Source: Sulfurospirillum sp.
GTDB taxonomy: Bacteria > Campylobacterota > Campylobacteria > Campylobacterales > Arcobacteraceae
NCBI GenBank assembly: GCA_030491005.1
Contig: JAKZMJ010000030.1
Coordinates: forward strand, 62,001-126,000
Direction of reading: 5' to 3'
Length of the DNA: 64,000 bases
The notes beneath the pieces are model-generated. The model had not been told where the DNA came from, did not search any database, and was given only the letters and a program-made list of their open reading frames with translations. Positions 26,474-37,180 of the stretch are shown here, in pieces. The stretch's first letter is position 1, and each line of letters starts with the position of its first letter. The position numbers and the translations under genes are program-made.

Positions 26474-27997
26474 TTATTTTTTAATCCAGTCTTTTTGATT
26501 GTGCATTATTCCTGTAAATACAGGTTCGATATTTTTAATATTTTTATTCACTGCTATTATTGAGTTTGGTATATATAAAAATAAATATGCCAAATCATCT
26601 GTGATTATTTTAAATATTTGTTTATTTATTTTGGCTAATTTTTCTTTATCTATGGTACTAGATGCTGTTTCTATTAATTTATCTACTTTTTTATTTTTAT
26701 ACCCTGTTAAATTAAAAGCTCCTAATTTATTTGATTTACTATGCCATAAAGGTCTTGCATCTGGCATTAGAGGTAAACTCCAACCTAGAAGTAAGCTTTC
26801 AAAATTTCTTGGGTGAACAATAGTATTTAAAAAAGCTTGCCATTGCATAACTTTGATTTTCATTTTTACAGATACTTTTGCTAATTGATGTTGTAATATC
26901 TGTGCTGCATATATCCTTGTAGCACCTCCCGTATTTGTATGAACTTCAAAAGTAAAAGGATTATTCTCATCATAACCAGCTTCTTTTAAAAGTTGTTTTG
27001 CTTTTTTGATATTTTGTTGTATTGGTTTAACTTTATCATTAAAAGCAGAACTATTAGGTAAAAATGGACCCGTACATACTTTGCCATGACCAAAAAATAA
27101 AATATCAATTAATTCTTGTCTATTTATAGCTAAAGATAAGGCTTGTCTTACTTTTATATTTTGAAATTTCTTTTTATTTAAATTAAAAGCTAAATAATCA
27201 TAAGAAAAACTAGCTCTCTCAATTATCTTATAATCATTTTTAAATTTATCATTAATTTGCCTATCAACTTGTAAGGGAGTCAATGAGGCAAGGTCTAGTT
27301 TATTTTGTTTTAGCATTAAAAAAGTTGTTTGTGGGTCTGGTAAATATTTATAATGAATTTCATTTATTTTTGCTTTTCCATCAAAATAATCTTTAAAAGC
27401 ATATAACTTAATATCTTGTCCAGCTTTAAAACCTTTTAATGTGTAAGCTCCTGTCCCAATTGGATGTTTATTAAAAGAACTTGTCATTAGGTTTTTTTCA
27501 TTTTTTAATATATGATAAGGAATAATTCCTACCATCCAAATTTCTAAAGCTTTAAAATAAGGTTCGGTATAAATAATCTCAATAGTATATTTATCTATTT
27601 TATTTACTTCTTTTACTTTATTATAATTTGATAAAATAGAATTTACATTTTTTGGATTTTTAATCTGTGTATATGTAAAAATCACATCATCAGCTGTAAA
27701 TTCAACTCCATCATGCCATAATACATTTTGCTTTAATTTTATATGTAATTGTGTTCTTGTTTTAAACTTATATGATTTGGCTAAATCTAGTTTAATATTT
27801 CCATTTTTATCATAAGTAAATAAAGCATTAAAAACCCATTGTTCAATTTCACTACTAGCACTATCACTTGATAAAATTGGGTTTAATCTACTTGGACTTG
27901 AACTAATAGATAAATTTAACGTATCAGCTTGGATATAAGACAAATATAAAGATATAAATAAACTAAAAAAAAGTATTTTTGTGATTTTATTTTTCAT
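26474..27997 (-). CDS. Peptide/solute ABC-transporter binding protein (SBP family 5)
   Basis: The 507-residue precursor has a signal peptide (residues 1-24, ending YIQA-D) and the SBP_bac_5 fold typical of OppA/DppA: PSRLNPILSSDSASSEIE, VLWHDGVEFTADDVIFTY, KHPIGTGAYTLKGF, and NIKVRQALSLAINRQELID in the conserved binding core. No permease or ATPase genes are adjacent, so partners must be encoded elsewhere. It could bind peptides, nickel or other solutes; the sequence does not decide. A terminator for the ribosomal operon upstream separates it from rpsI. Confidence 0.87.
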   Translation of the reverse strand: MKNKITKILFFSLFISLYLSYIQADTLNLSISSSPSRLNPILSSDSASSEIEQWVFNALFTYDKNGNIKLDLAKSYKFKTRTQLHIKLKQNVLWHDGVEFTADDVIFTYTQIKNPKNVNSILSNYNKVKEVNKIDKYTIEIIYTEPYFKALEIWMVGIIPYHILKNEKNLMTSSFNKHPIGTGAYTLKGFKAGQDIKLYAFKDYFDGKAKINEIHYKYLPDPQTTFLMLKQNKLDLASLTPLQVDRQINDKFKNDYKIIERASFSYDYLAFNLNKKKFQNIKVRQALSLAINRQELIDILFFGHGKVCTGPFLPNSSAFNDKVKPIQQNIKKAKQLLKEAGYDENNPFTFEVHTNTGGATRIYAAQILQHQLAKVSVKMKIKVMQWQAFLNTIVHPRNFESLLLGWSLPLMPDARPLWHSKSNKLGAFNLTGYKNKKVDKLIETASSTIDKEKLAKINKQIFKIITDDLAYLFLYIPNSIIAVNKNIKNIEPVFTGIMHNQKDWIKK

Positions 27998-28021
27998 AAG
28001 TTATTTTAGCAAAAAGAACAT

Positions 28022-28048
28022 AAAAAAAGGAGCCATTTAAATGACTCC
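28022..28048 (-). terminator. Rho-independent terminator of rplM-rpsI
   Basis: GGAG-C-CATTTAAATG-A-CTCC (28029-28048) forms a stem with one mismatch, followed on the minus strand by a run of seven U. It lies about 43 nt after the rpsI stop and just before the binding-protein gene. Confidence 0.75.
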
Positions 28049-28090
28049 ATTTGAAAAAGAATAATAAATTTCTTTTTTGTATTTTGTATT

Positions 28091-28480
28091 TTATCTTTTT
28101 GAAAATTGTGTAGATTTTCTAGCTTTTTTTCTACCACATTTTTTTCTCTCAACAGTTCTTGCATCTCTTGTTAATAAACCATAAGGCTTTAATACAGCTC
28201 TAAATTGTTCATCATAAGCCACTAATGCTTTTGAGATACCATGTCTAACAGCATCAGCTTGTGCTGAATAACCCCCACCCATAGTTCTAATTACAAGATT
28301 AACTGAAGTAAGTTGCTTACATACTTCTAAAGGTTGAATAAGTCTTTTTTTAATAGCCTCTAAACCACCTAACCATACATCTAATGTAACTCCATTAATG
28401 CTTAGTTTACCACTTCCATTTTCTAACCAAACTTTGGCTATTGCAGATTTTCTTTTTCCTGTTGCATATACTTTTGCCAT
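28091..28480 (-). CDS. rpsI: Ribosomal protein S9
   Basis: The 129-residue small-subunit protein has the family start [15 protein letters not shown], the core [19 protein letters not shown] and the basic tail [13 protein letters not shown], whose last residues reach the P-site tRNA. It starts where rplM ends (1-bp overlap), the standard rplM-rpsI pair. Confidence 0.98.
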   Translation of the reverse strand: MAKVYATGKRKSAIAKVWLENGSGKLSINGVTLDVWLGGLEAIKKRLIQPLEVCKQLTSVNLVIRTMGGGYSAQADAVRHGISKALVAYDEQFRAVLKPYGLLTRDARTVERKKCGRKKARKSTQFSKR

Positions 28481-28905
28481 TAGTTTTGTCCTTTAATTTG
28501 TGCAGTGTGAGGATGTTGATCATCTGCATATACTTTTAATTTTTTTAACATCACTTTACCAAGTTTATTTTTTGGTAACATTCCTCTTGTTGCTAACTTA
28601 TAAAGTTTTTCAGGATTATTAGCAAACATTTCAGACATTTTGTGAGTTTTTGTACTTCCAAAATAACCTGAATGAGTATAATAATTCTTATCTTCTAATT
28701 TCACACCTGTAAATCTTGCTTTACTTGCATTGATAATAATTACATTATCTCCACAATCTACATGCGGTGTAAAAAAAGGTTTATTTTTCCCTCTTAATAT
28801 AGTTGCAACTTGGGTAATAATTCTTCCAAAGACTTGATCTTTAGCATCTATAACCACCCACCCTTTAGTTATTTCACTGGCTTTTGCCATTTTAGTAAAT
28901 TTCAT
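28480..28905 (-). CDS. rplM: Ribosomal protein L13
   Basis: The 141-residue large-subunit protein shows [28 protein letters not shown] and AVRGMLPKN-like [15 protein letters not shown] keep the ATG at 28905, five codons before the second Met, because GGAGAG lies at the right distance. It is the first gene of the rplM-rpsI operon. Confidence 0.97.
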   Translation of the reverse strand: MKFTKMAKASEITKGWVVIDAKDQVFGRIITQVATILRGKNKPFFTPHVDCGDNVIIINASKARFTGVKLEDKNYYTHSGYFGSTKTHKMSEMFANNPEKLYKLATRGMLPKNKLGKVMLKKLKVYADDQHPHTAQIKGQN

Positions 28906-28977
28906 TTATTCTCTCCGTTTCAATTAATGAGGTGGAATATTAGTATAAGAATACTTATAAAGTACTTAAATTAAGTC

Positions 28978-29415
28978 TTATTTAATATTATCTTTACTTT
29001 TATTTTGTTTTTTTTCTTGATTTAGAATAACATTCGCTGTCTCTTCTGATACCTTTATATTACCAGGAGAAAATTTAATGGTTAAAATTCTAAATACAAA
29101 AAAGATAGATATCACAAGAAGCAAAAATAAAACATTAAAATGATTAATATCTTCATGAGATGATAAGATAATAACATCACGAATTAGAAAAATGATAAAA
29201 ACATCTATGATAAAACGAAGTCTTAACTTTGCTTTTTTAATAAAATCAGAAATCATCTTAACTATTTCAATGATTACTATAAACTCTAGCATTAGTATAG
29301 TAGCTTTATAAAAATCAAACTTTGTTATTAATATAAGAATAAAAACAAGTATAGCTATTAAAATTTCATAATTATTCATGAAATATTTTCTTATTTTACT
29401 TAATGCTCTTTTCAT
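28978..29415 (-). CDS. PsiE-like small membrane protein
   Basis: The protein (145 residues from the ATG at 29415) has four hydrophobic segments and resembles the PsiE family: LEFIVIIEIVKMI, then RFIIDVFIIFLIRDVIIL with the conserved Arg near the third span. Family function is not known beyond phosphate-starvation induction in E. coli. A longer frame opens at a TTG (29457) inside the end of prfA but has no ribosome binding site, so the start is uncertain. It sits downstream of rpsT-prfA on the same strand. Confidence 0.65.
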   Translation of the reverse strand: MKRALSKIRKYFMNNYEILIAILVFILILITKFDFYKATILMLEFIVIIEIVKMISDFIKKAKLRLRFIIDVFIIFLIRDVIILSSHEDINHFNVLFLLLVISIFFVFRILTIKFSPGNIKVSEETANVILNQEKKQNKSKDNIK

Positions 29416-29437
29416 AGTATCATCATCTTTAGGTTTT

Positions 29438-30505
29438 TTACAAACCACCTTCTTCAATTAATCTTGCTTGATGATTAGCTAATAAAGGATCAATTACTTC
29501 ATTTAATAAGCCATCATTCATAATATAATCAAGCCTGTAAAGAGTTAAACTTATTCTATGTTCTGAAATTCTATTTTGTGGATAGTTATAAGTTCTAATT
29601 CTTCCACTTCTATCTCCACTTCCTACTTGCTCTTTTCTATTAGCACCTTCTTTACTTTGTCGCTCTTTTATTTCCAAATCATATAATCTGGCTTTTAAAA
29701 CCTTCATCGCTTTATCTTTATTTTTATGTTGTGATTTTTGATCTTGGTTTGTTACAACTATACCACTTGGTAAGTGAGTAATTCTCACAGCAGAATCTGT
29801 CGTATTAACAGACTGTCCACCACACCCAGATGATCGCATAACATCTATTTTTAAATCATTTGCACTAATTTGAATATCGACATCATCAACTTCAGGAATA
29901 ACAGCAACTGTAATAGCAGAAGTGTGAACTCTTCCTTGGGATTCTGTTTGAGGAACTCTTTGAACTCTATGTGTTCCACTTTCAAACTTCATTTTTGAGT
30001 ATACATGCTCACCTTTAAAAAGTGCAATTATTTCTTTATAGCCACCAGCTTCACTTTCGTTTTTATTCATAAGTTCCACTTTCCAAGAATTGTTTTCAGC
30101 ATATTTCAAATATGTTGAAAATAAATCACCTACAAAAATAGCCGCCTCATCACCACCTGCCCCAGCACGAAGTTCTATAAAAATATTTCTATCATCATTT
30201 GGGTCTTTTGTAATCATCAAAATTTTGATTTTATCTTCAAGTTCTTCTTTGAAAACTTCTAAGTATTTTAATTCTTCTTTTGCTAATTCATTTAATTCAG
30301 GGTCTTCAAGCATTAGTTTATTGTCTTCAATATCAACAATAGTTTTAATATACTTTCTAGCTATTATCACAGTAGCTTCTATACTAGCTTGTTCTTTTGA
30401 AAGTTCGGTCATTTTTTTAATATCATTGATAATATCAGGAGAAATTAATAAGTCATTAATTTCCTCAAATCTATCTATAAATGTTTGCAGTTTATTTTGT
30501 AACAT
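29438..30505 (-). CDS. prfA: Peptide chain release factor 1
   Basis: RF1 releases the peptide at UAA and UAG. The 355-residue protein has the GGQ motif in [16 protein letters not shown] and the codon-recognition PxT region as [14 protein letters not shown], which reads PQT rather than the common PAT or PVT. Length is normal. It follows rpsT by 17 bp. Its stop codon lies within the possible extended frame of the PsiE-like gene. Confidence 0.97.
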   Translation of the reverse strand: MLQNKLQTFIDRFEEINDLLISPDIINDIKKMTELSKEQASIEATVIIARKYIKTIVDIEDNKLMLEDPELNELAKEELKYLEVFKEELEDKIKILMITKDPNDDRNIFIELRAGAGGDEAAIFVGDLFSTYLKYAENNSWKVELMNKNESEAGGYKEIIALFKGEHVYSKMKFESGTHRVQRVPQTESQGRVHTSAITVAVIPEVDDVDIQISANDLKIDVMRSSGCGGQSVNTTDSAVRITHLPSGIVVTNQDQKSQHKNKDKAMKVLKARLYDLEIKERQSKEGANRKEQVGSGDRSGRIRTYNYPQNRISEHRISLTLYRLDYIMNDGLLNEVIDPLLANHQARLIEEGGL

Positions 30506-30522
30506 AAAGGTTTATCTTAATA

Positions 30523-30792
30523 TTATTTTGCTTCTATAGCATTTACTTGAACTTGTAATCTGCTTACTTTTCGTGCAGCTGTTCCTTTTTTAAGTATTCC
30601 TTTACTTACACAATGATGTAAATACTTGTTAGCTGTTTTCATAGAAGATAATGCTTTTTCTTTATCTTGTGTTTCAATTGCTAATACTACTTCTTTGGTA
30701 ATATTTTTAATTCTAGTCTTATAAAATCTATTTCTTTGTGTTCTTACTATAGTTTGTTTCATTCTTTTAATAGTAGATTTATGATTTGCCAT
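30523..30792 (-). CDS. rpsT: Ribosomal protein S20
   Basis: The 89-residue basic protein starts [21 protein letters not shown] and ends in the helical [13 protein letters not shown] segment, both typical of S20. It leads the rpsT-prfA operon, a conserved Campylobacterota pairing, and is divergent from glmM. Confidence 0.97.
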   Translation of the reverse strand: MANHKSTIKRMKQTIVRTQRNRFYKTRIKNITKEVVLAIETQDKEKALSSMKTANKYLHHCVSKGILKKGTAARKVSRLQVQVNAIEAK

Positions 30793-30885
30793 GATAATTA
30801 ACCTTTTTATAATTTTTTTAAGGATAGAATGTTAGCTAAATAACTTTAAAGTAAGGTTAAAATAAATTTAAGTTTAGGATTGATA

Positions 30886-32220
30886 ATGAAACTATTTGGA
30901 ACAGATGGAGTAAGAGGAAAAGCAGGTGATGTTTTAGATGTAAATACAGTATTAAAACTAGCACAAGCAGTTGGAATTTATTTTAAAAAACATTCAAAAA
31001 CAAAAAAAATATTAGTAGGTAAAGATACTAGAAGAAGTGGGTATATGATAGAAAATGCACTTGTTAGTGGTCTAATATCCGTAGGTTATGATGTCATTCA
31101 AATAGGACCCATGCCAACCCCTGCTATTGCATATCTAACACAAAGTATGAGATGTGATGCTGGTATTATGATATCTGCCTCACATAATTCATACGAAGAT
31201 AATGGAATAAAATTTTTTAATTCACAAGGTAATAAACTAAGTCAAAGTTGTGAAAAAGAAATTGAAAGTATATTTTCTAACCAAGCATTAATTAAAGATG
31301 AGCAAGTAACTGATAAAAACATAGGTATTTCAAAAAGAATTGATGATGTAATAGGTAGATATATCGTGGCTATAAAATCATCTTTTCCTAAAGATTTAAG
31401 CTTACAAAATTTTAGAATAGTATTAGATTGTGCAAATGGAGCAGCTTATAAAGTAGCACCTACGATTTTTGAAGAATTAGGAGCTGATCTTATTGTTATT
31501 AATAATCAACCAGATGGTTTTAATATAAATGATAATTGTGGAGCCTTACACCCTAGAATTTTAGGAAAACTTGTAGAAGAGTATAGAGCCGATATCGGTA
31601 TTGCACTTGATGGCGATGCTGATAGATTAGTTGTAGTTGATGAAGAAGGAAATAGTATTCATGGAGATAAACTCTTAGGAGCATTAGGAGTTTACTTAAA
31701 AGATGAAAATATTTTAACAGGTAAGGCTTGTGTTTCAACTATTATGAGCAATAAAGCTTTAGAAGATTACTTAAACAAGTTTGATATTCAATTAAAAAGA
31801 AGCGAGGTTGGGGATAAGAATGTTGTCGAACTTATGAATAAACTTGGTATAAATTTTGGAGGAGAGCAAAGTGGTCATATTATATTTTCCGATACTGCTA
31901 ATACAGGAGATGGTTTAGCTTCAGCTTTAAAAGTTTTAGCCTTAGTTATTAAAAGTGGGAAAAAAGTAAGTGAAGCTTTAAATTTATTTGACTTATATCC
32001 CCAAGAACAATATAGTATAAAAGTTACAGAAAAAATACCCTTAGAAGAAATAAAAGGTTTAAAAGAACTTCAAGCTGAGTTTAAAAAGAAGAATTTAAGA
32101 GAAAATGTAAGATATTCAGGAACAGAAGATAAAATAAGATTATTAATTGAAGGTAAAGATAAAGATGAAGTTAAAGATGCCATGAAAAAATTAGTTGATT
32201 TTATTAAACAAGCTATATGA
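30886..32220 (+). CDS. glmM: GlmM, phosphoglucosamine mutase
   Basis: GlmM converts glucosamine 6-phosphate to the 1-phosphate for UDP-GlcNAc synthesis. I use the ATG at 30886, two codons inside the longest frame (which opens with TTG), with AGGA upstream. The 444-residue protein starts [14 protein letters not shown]. It has the active-site Ser in [14 protein letters not shown], the Mg-binding [11 protein letters not shown], the sugar-binding GGEQSGHI and the phosphate-binding [10 protein letters not shown]. The stop overlaps lspA by 4 bp (ATGA). Confidence 0.97.
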   Translation: MKLFGTDGVRGKAGDVLDVNTVLKLAQAVGIYFKKHSKTKKILVGKDTRRSGYMIENALVSGLISVGYDVIQIGPMPTPAIAYLTQSMRCDAGIMISASHNSYEDNGIKFFNSQGNKLSQSCEKEIESIFSNQALIKDEQVTDKNIGISKRIDDVIGRYIVAIKSSFPKDLSLQNFRIVLDCANGAAYKVAPTIFEELGADLIVINNQPDGFNINDNCGALHPRILGKLVEEYRADIGIALDGDADRLVVVDEEGNSIHGDKLLGALGVYLKDENILTGKACVSTIMSNKALEDYLNKFDIQLKRSEVGDKNVVELMNKLGINFGGEQSGHIIFSDTANTGDGLASALKVLALVIKSGKKVSEALNLFDLYPQEQYSIKVTEKIPLEEIKGLKELQAEFKKKNLRENVRYSGTEDKIRLLIEGKDKDEVKDAMKKLVDFIKQAI

Positions 32221-32684
32221 CAAGAAAACTTATAAGGTTTTTTAGTATTTTTATAGTTTTATTTATAATTGATCAAGCTGTAAAATATGGCTTTGCCGTT
32301 TTATCTTGGAATTATGATGGTTCTTATATGTCTTTAAATCTAGCATATAATTACGGAGTGGCTTTTTCATTATTGACTTTTTTAGCACAATATCTAAAGT
32401 ATATACAATTAGGCATATTATTTTTAGGTTTTATTTATTTGTATAAAAACCAAGATGTGTTTTTGAAATATTATATTTCTATTTCTTTAATATGTGCAGG
32501 AGGCTTATCTAATATTTTAGATAGGTTTACTTATGGTGGAGTTGTGGATTATTTTTATTGGCATTATGGTTTTGAATTTGCAATATTTAATCTAGCCGAT
32601 GTTTTTATAAATATCGCAATTGTACTAATCATATATATTCAAATTATAGAATCACGAAAAACCAAAAGCAAAAATAAAAACTAA
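32217..32684 (+). CDS. lspA: LspA, lipoprotein signal peptidase II
   Basis: LspA cuts signal peptides of prolipoproteins after diacylglycerol addition. The 155-residue inner membrane protein has four hydrophobic spans, with the early DQAVK segment and the two catalytic Asp residues in [15 protein letters not shown] and FNLADVFI. The Lys-rich C-terminal tail runs into a hexanucleotide repeat that includes the stop codon. It is translationally coupled to glmM. Confidence 0.95.
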   Translation: MTRKLIRFFSIFIVLFIIDQAVKYGFAVLSWNYDGSYMSLNLAYNYGVAFSLLTFLAQYLKYIQLGILFLGFIYLYKNQDVFLKYYISISLICAGGLSNILDRFTYGGVVDYFYWHYGFEFAIFNLADVFINIAIVLIIYIQIIESRKTKSKNKN

Positions 32685-32700
32685 AACTAAAACTAAAACT
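32677..32700 (+). repeat. Tandem hexanucleotide repeat (AAAACT)x4 at the lspA stop
   Basis: Four exact copies of AAAACT run from the last lspA codons into the intergenic region. The stop TAA spans the first and second copy, so a change in copy number would alter only the spacer between lspA and the leuC promoter. Confidence 0.85.
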
Positions 32701-32758
32701 AAAATATAAAGTTTATTAGAGCTTTGTTTTTAAAATTCTAGCTTAAAATAAGTTTTGA

Positions 32759-32764
32759 TATAAT
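32759..32764 (+). promoter_or_regulatory. -10 box of leuC
   Basis: TTTTGATATAATAC contains TATAAT 30 bp before the leuC ATG, with an extended TTTTGA context typical of Campylobacterota vegetative promoters. TTAGGG before the ATG may act as ribosome binding site. Confidence 0.55.
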
Positions 32765-32794
32765 ACATTAAATTAAAGAAATTAGGGTAATACT

Positions 32795-34063
32795 ATGGGA
32801 CAAACAATAACTGAGAAAATATTTAGTGAGCATATGAAAAAAGATGTTTATGCTGGTGAGATTATTAGATGTGATATAGATATGGTAATAGGTAATGATA
32901 TTACAACACCTATTTCTATTAAAGCGTTTGAGGAAAGTAAGCAAGAACACTTAGCAAATCCAGATGGCTTTGCTATTGTGCTTGATCATTTTATTCCTGC
33001 TAAAGATATAGCTTCTGCTAATCAAGCTAGAATATCAAGAGATTTTGCACTAAAACATGATTTGAAAAACTTTTTTGATGAAAAAGACATGGGAATTGAA
33101 CATGCCTTATTACCTGAAAAAGGTTTGGTAATTCCAGGTGATGTTATAATAGGAGCTGATTCTCACACCTGTACACACGGAGCTTTAGGAGCATTTTCTA
33201 CGGGTATGGGAAGTACTGATATATCATTTGCTATGATTACAGGGGGAAATTGGTTTAAGGTTCCACAATCTATAAAAGTAATTTTCAAAGGAAAACCTAA
33301 AAAATTCGTAAGTGGTAAAGATTTAATTTTAGAAATCATAAGAATATTAGGTGTTGATGGAGCTTTATATAAAACATTAGAATTTACAGGTGATACTATT
33401 AAATACTTAAGTATGGATGATAGATTTGCCTTATGTAATATGTCTATTGAGGCAGGTGCAAAAAGTGGCATTATTGCTTATGATGAGATAACAGAAGAGT
33501 TTTTAAATACAAGAGCGAGTCTAAGAGCTACACCAAAGATATGTTATAGCGATGATGATGCTTCTTATTGTCAGACTATAATCGTTGATGTGTCTGCTTT
33601 AGAACCAGTTATTGCTTATCCTTTTTTACCATCAAATGGACACCCTTTAAGTAAGGCTGTAAAAGATAATATAAAAGTTGACCAAGTATTTATAGGGTCT
33701 TGTACTAATGGAAGATTGAGTGATTTTAAAGTTGCCGCACAAATATTAGAAAACAAAAAAGTAGCACGGCATACAAGACTAATAGTAACGCCTGGAACCC
33801 AAAAAATTTTAAGAGAAGCTACAAAGTTAGGTTATATTGATATCTTAATAGACGCAGGTGCAGTTGTCTCAAATCCAACTTGTGGGGCATGTTTAGGTGG
33901 ATATATGGGTATTTTAGGGGATAATGAAGTTTGTATTTCTACAACTAATAGAAACTTTATAGGAAGAATGGGGAGTAGAAGCTCTAAGATATATTTATCA
34001 AATACTGCCGTTGCAGCTGCTAGTGCAGTATCTGGCTATATTAGTGACCCTTTATTAGTTTGA
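32795..34063 (+). CDS. leuC: 3-isopropylmalate dehydratase large subunit (LeuC, short type)
   Basis: The 422-residue protein is an aconitase-family dehydratase large subunit that isomerises 2- to 3-isopropylmalate in leucine synthesis. It starts MGQTITEKIFSEHM and has IGADSHTCTHGALGAF, the cluster cysteines in FIGSCTNGRLSDF and NPTCGACLGGYMGI, and STTNRNFIGRMGS. The length is that of the short LeuC/homoaconitase-like branch, not the 470-residue E. coli type. leuD is not adjacent. The stop overlaps the next frame (mobA) if that uses TTG. Confidence 0.9.
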   Translation: MGQTITEKIFSEHMKKDVYAGEIIRCDIDMVIGNDITTPISIKAFEESKQEHLANPDGFAIVLDHFIPAKDIASANQARISRDFALKHDLKNFFDEKDMGIEHALLPEKGLVIPGDVIIGADSHTCTHGALGAFSTGMGSTDISFAMITGGNWFKVPQSIKVIFKGKPKKFVSGKDLILEIIRILGVDGALYKTLEFTGDTIKYLSMDDRFALCNMSIEAGAKSGIIAYDEITEEFLNTRASLRATPKICYSDDDASYCQTIIVDVSALEPVIAYPFLPSNGHPLSKAVKDNIKVDQVFIGSCTNGRLSDFKVAAQILENKKVARHTRLIVTPGTQKILREATKLGYIDILIDAGAVVSNPTCGACLGGYMGILGDNEVCISTTNRNFIGRMGSRSSKIYLSNTAVAAASAVSGYISDPLLV

Positions 34064-34083
34064 TAAATAAGCCAAAAGAGATA

Positions 34084-34641
34084 ATGCCTTGTATTATATT
34101 ATGTGGGGGGCAAAGTTCAAGAATGAAAGAAGACAAATCACTTCTTGCTTTTTCTTCCTACTCTTCTTTGGCACAGTTTCAATATGAAAGATTAAAATTA
34201 GAATTCAAGAAAGTTTATATCTCAGCAAAAGAAAATAAATTTGATTTTAAACTAGATATTATCTTAGATAAAAGTACAATATTCTCACCTATAATTGCTC
34301 TACAAAGTATCTTAAAAAACTTTGAGAAAAGTCATATAAAAAGTGTTTTTATCTTAAGTGTAGATACACCTTTTGTTAGTATAACTTCAATTAAAAAACT
34401 TATTTTATCTTCAAAAAAATATGATACTTGCATAGCCCAAACATCAAGAAAGCATAATTTATCTGGAGTTTTTAATATAAATATCTTAGATAAAATTGAT
34501 TTAATGTTAAAGCAAAACATTCATAAAGTGTCATATTTATTAGATATATGCGATACTAAATATATCACATTTTCTAATGAAAATGAATTTATAAATCTAA
34601 ACAAAAAAGAAGATTATGAAAAAGCATTAAGCTTACTTTAG
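34084..34641 (+). CDS. mobA: MobA-like molybdenum cofactor guanylyltransferase
   Basis: MobA joins GMP to molybdopterin to give the bis-MGD cofactor of DMSO-reductase-family enzymes. The protein starts MPCIILCGGQSSRMKEDKSLL, the nucleotide-binding signature of the family, and has ILSVDTPFVSI with the metal-binding Asp. I choose the ATG at 34084 with AAAGAG upstream. A TTG at 34060 that overlaps the leuC stop would add eight residues. No MobB or molybdoenzyme gene is nearby. It converges on argH with 20 bp between stops. Confidence 0.88.
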   Translation: MPCIILCGGQSSRMKEDKSLLAFSSYSSLAQFQYERLKLEFKKVYISAKENKFDFKLDIILDKSTIFSPIIALQSILKNFEKSHIKSVFILSVDTPFVSITSIKKLILSSKKYDTCIAQTSRKHNLSGVFNINILDKIDLMLKQNIHKVSYLLDICDTKYITFSNENEFINLNKKEDYEKALSLL

Positions 34642-34661
34642 TTATCTAATATATTCCTTCT

Positions 34662-36050
34662 TTATTTGATATCATCTAGCCACTTTTCAAATTCTTTTAT
34701 CTGCTCTTTCGTACTTTGTGTAGATGCTCCACCTTTTGAAGTCCTTGAATTCATAGATGTTTTAAGGTCTAAGTGCATTATAATTTCTTCATCAATATTT
34801 TCTAATTCCTTACAAGCTTCTTGTAATTCTTTAAGATTTAATTCACTTATATCTTTATTCAAACTATTTGCATATTTTACTACATCTTTTGTAATATAAT
34901 AAGCATCTCTAAATGCTATATTTTTTTTATCTACTAAATAATCTGCTAAATCAGTAGCACTTAAGTGTCCTACTTTACAAGCATTTGCCATATTGTTTTT
35001 ATTTATTTCCATGGTTTTTATAATCTCGTTTAATATTTTCAAAGATATATTTATAGTTTTAACCGAATCAAATACACCTTCTTTATCTTCTTGCGTATCT
35101 TTATTATAAGCTAAAGGCAAAGCTTTCATAATCGTAAATAATGAAAATAAATTACCATAAACTCGTCCTGTTTTACCGCGTAATAATTCAGGTACATCAG
35201 GGTTCTTTTTTTGTGGCATAATTGAAGATGTTGTTGAGTATTCATCACTTAATTTGATAAATTTAAATTCATAAGATGACCACATTATTAACTCTTCAGA
35301 TATTCTTGAAACATGCATCATGGAAGTTGCAATATTAAACAAAATCTCTAAGGCAAAATCTCTATTTGATACAGAATCCATAGCATGTGAACTTGGAGCT
35401 TTAAAGCCAAGTAGAGAACTTGTAGTATTTCTATTTATTTTATGTGGAGTTCCAGCTAAGGCAGCACTTCCTAATGGTGAGAAATTATTTCGCTCGTATG
35501 AACTTTGAAATCGTTCATAATCTCTTTTAAACATATTGGCATAAGTTAATAAATGATAGCCAAAATTTACAGCTTGAGCATGTTGTAAATGAGTCATACC
35601 TGGTATTAAAGTATCTGTATGTTTTCTTGCCACATTCACAAAAGTTTCAATTAAGTTTTTCAATAAGGCTTGAATATCTAGTGATTTTTCTTGAACATAT
35701 AAAGTAAAATCACACACAACTTGGTCATTTCTACTTCTTGCTGTATGTAGTTTTTTGCCAGTTTCCCCTATAAGAGTAGTTAATCTATTCTCAATAGCCA
35801 TATGAATATCTTCATCTTCAAGTAAAAATACAAATTTTTCTTCTTCTATTTCTTTTTCTATTTTGTTTAAGGCACTTTTGATTTGTGCATATTCGTCATT
35901 TGATATAATATTTTCTTGGCTTAACATCAAGCTGTGAGCTAGTGAAGCTTTTATATCTTGAGTATATAATTCTTTATCAAAAAAAATAGAAGAATTAAAT
36001 TCATTTAATAGTTTGGCATTTGTGTTTTTTAATATTTGTTCATTTGACAT
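34662..36050 (-). CDS. argH: Argininosuccinate lyase
   Basis: ArgH splits argininosuccinate to arginine and fumarate. The 462-residue protein has [25 protein letters not shown]-like [13 protein letters not shown] and the fumarate-lyase signature [19 protein letters not shown]. Family length is normal. It follows prfB by 32 bp and ends the cytochrome-prfB-argH run. Confidence 0.97.
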   Translation of the reverse strand: MSNEQILKNTNAKLLNEFNSSIFFDKELYTQDIKASLAHSLMLSQENIISNDEYAQIKSALNKIEKEIEEEKFVFLLEDEDIHMAIENRLTTLIGETGKKLHTARSRNDQVVCDFTLYVQEKSLDIQALLKNLIETFVNVARKHTDTLIPGMTHLQHAQAVNFGYHLLTYANMFKRDYERFQSSYERNNFSPLGSAALAGTPHKINRNTTSSLLGFKAPSSHAMDSVSNRDFALEILFNIATSMMHVSRISEELIMWSSYEFKFIKLSDEYSTTSSIMPQKKNPDVPELLRGKTGRVYGNLFSLFTIMKALPLAYNKDTQEDKEGVFDSVKTINISLKILNEIIKTMEINKNNMANACKVGHLSATDLADYLVDKKNIAFRDAYYITKDVVKYANSLNKDISELNLKELQEACKELENIDEEIIMHLDLKTSMNSRTSKGGASTQSTKEQIKEFEKWLDDIK

Positions 36051-36082
36051 GTGTTTCCTTAGACTTCTATTTAAACTTCTAT

Positions 36083-37177
36083 TTATTTTGCATTTGCTAT
36101 TAAAACATCTTCTATCATCTTTGTTATATCTCCATCTAAAATGGCAGTTACATTAGAATAAGCATTATTTGATCTTGTGTCTTTTATTTGCTGATATGGT
36201 TGTAAGACATACGATCTTATTTGATGTCCCCATCCTATTTCACTTTTTTCTATGCCTTTTTCAATAGCTGCTTTAGTTTCTAATTCAAGTTCATACAACC
36301 TTGATTTTAACATCTTTAAAGCACTTGCTTTGTTCTTATGTTGGGATCTATCATTTTGACACTGTACAACTACATTTGTTTTTAAGTGTGTAATTCTAAT
36401 AGCACTTTCTGTTTTATTAACATGCTGACCACCTGCTCCACTAGCTCTATAAGTATCTATTCTTATATCTTTATCTTCAATAGTTATATTAATATCATCA
36501 TCAATTTCAGGTGATACCATAACTGAAGCAAAAGAAGTGTGTCTTTTTGCATTTGAATCAAAAGGTGAGATACGCACAAGTCTGTGTATACCATTTTCTA
36601 CTTTTAAATAACCATAAGCATTTAATCCTTTTATGATAAAAGAAACATCTTTTATACCAGCTTCCTCACCATTTTGATAATCAAGTACTTCTAGCTTAAA
36701 GTTTTGTCTTTGAGCCCATCTTAAATACATTCTATAAAGCATGGCAGCCCAATCTTGGCTTTCTGTTCCACCTGCTCCTGGGTGAATTGATATAATGGCA
36801 TTTAAGCTATCATCTTTTTTAGCTAACATAAGAGATATTTGTGTTGATAAAATCAACTCCTTAAGCTCTTTTGCTTCTTCATAAAGCATTAAAAATGTAT
36901 CTTCATCCTTATCAAGTTTTGCTAGCTCATAAAGCTCATTTGTTCCATTTAGTGATTCATAGGCTTTATTATATTTTGCTAATTTTGATAAGATATGATT
37001 TTTTTCAATTCCTATTTTTGTAGCATTAGAAATATCTAGCCAGAAATCTTGCTTTGCTTCTAGGGTCTGTATTTCTTTTATTCTATCATTTAGTTCTTTT
37101 GGCTTTAGTATATTTGTTATATTAATAAGTTGTATATTTAGTGTTTTTAATAATTCACTATATTCATATTCGTCCAT
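36083..37177 (-). CDS. prfB: Peptide chain release factor 2
   Basis: RF2 releases the peptide at UAA and UGA. The 364-residue protein has the SPF codon-recognition motif in [14 protein letters not shown] and GGQ in [14 protein letters not shown]. The frame is open from the first ATG ([10 protein letters not shown]), so the autoregulatory programmed frameshift at an early UGA, common in other bacteria, is absent. It lies 3 bp after a cytochrome c gene and before argH. Confidence 0.96.
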   Translation of the reverse strand: MDEYEYSELLKTLNIQLINITNILKPKELNDRIKEIQTLEAKQDFWLDISNATKIGIEKNHILSKLAKYNKAYESLNGTNELYELAKLDKDEDTFLMLYEEAKELKELILSTQISLMLAKKDDSLNAIISIHPGAGGTESQDWAAMLYRMYLRWAQRQNFKLEVLDYQNGEEAGIKDVSFIIKGLNAYGYLKVENGIHRLVRISPFDSNAKRHTSFASVMVSPEIDDDINITIEDKDIRIDTYRASGAGGQHVNKTESAIRITHLKTNVVVQCQNDRSQHKNKASALKMLKSRLYELELETKAAIEKGIEKSEIGWGHQIRSYVLQPYQQIKDTRSNNAYSNVTAILDGDITKMIEDVLIANAK

Positions 37178-37180
37178 AGA

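Noticed and set aside
30090-30539. 149-residue plus-strand frame opposite prfA
   Set aside because: Ser-rich shadow frame over a strong release factor gene, with no start signal.
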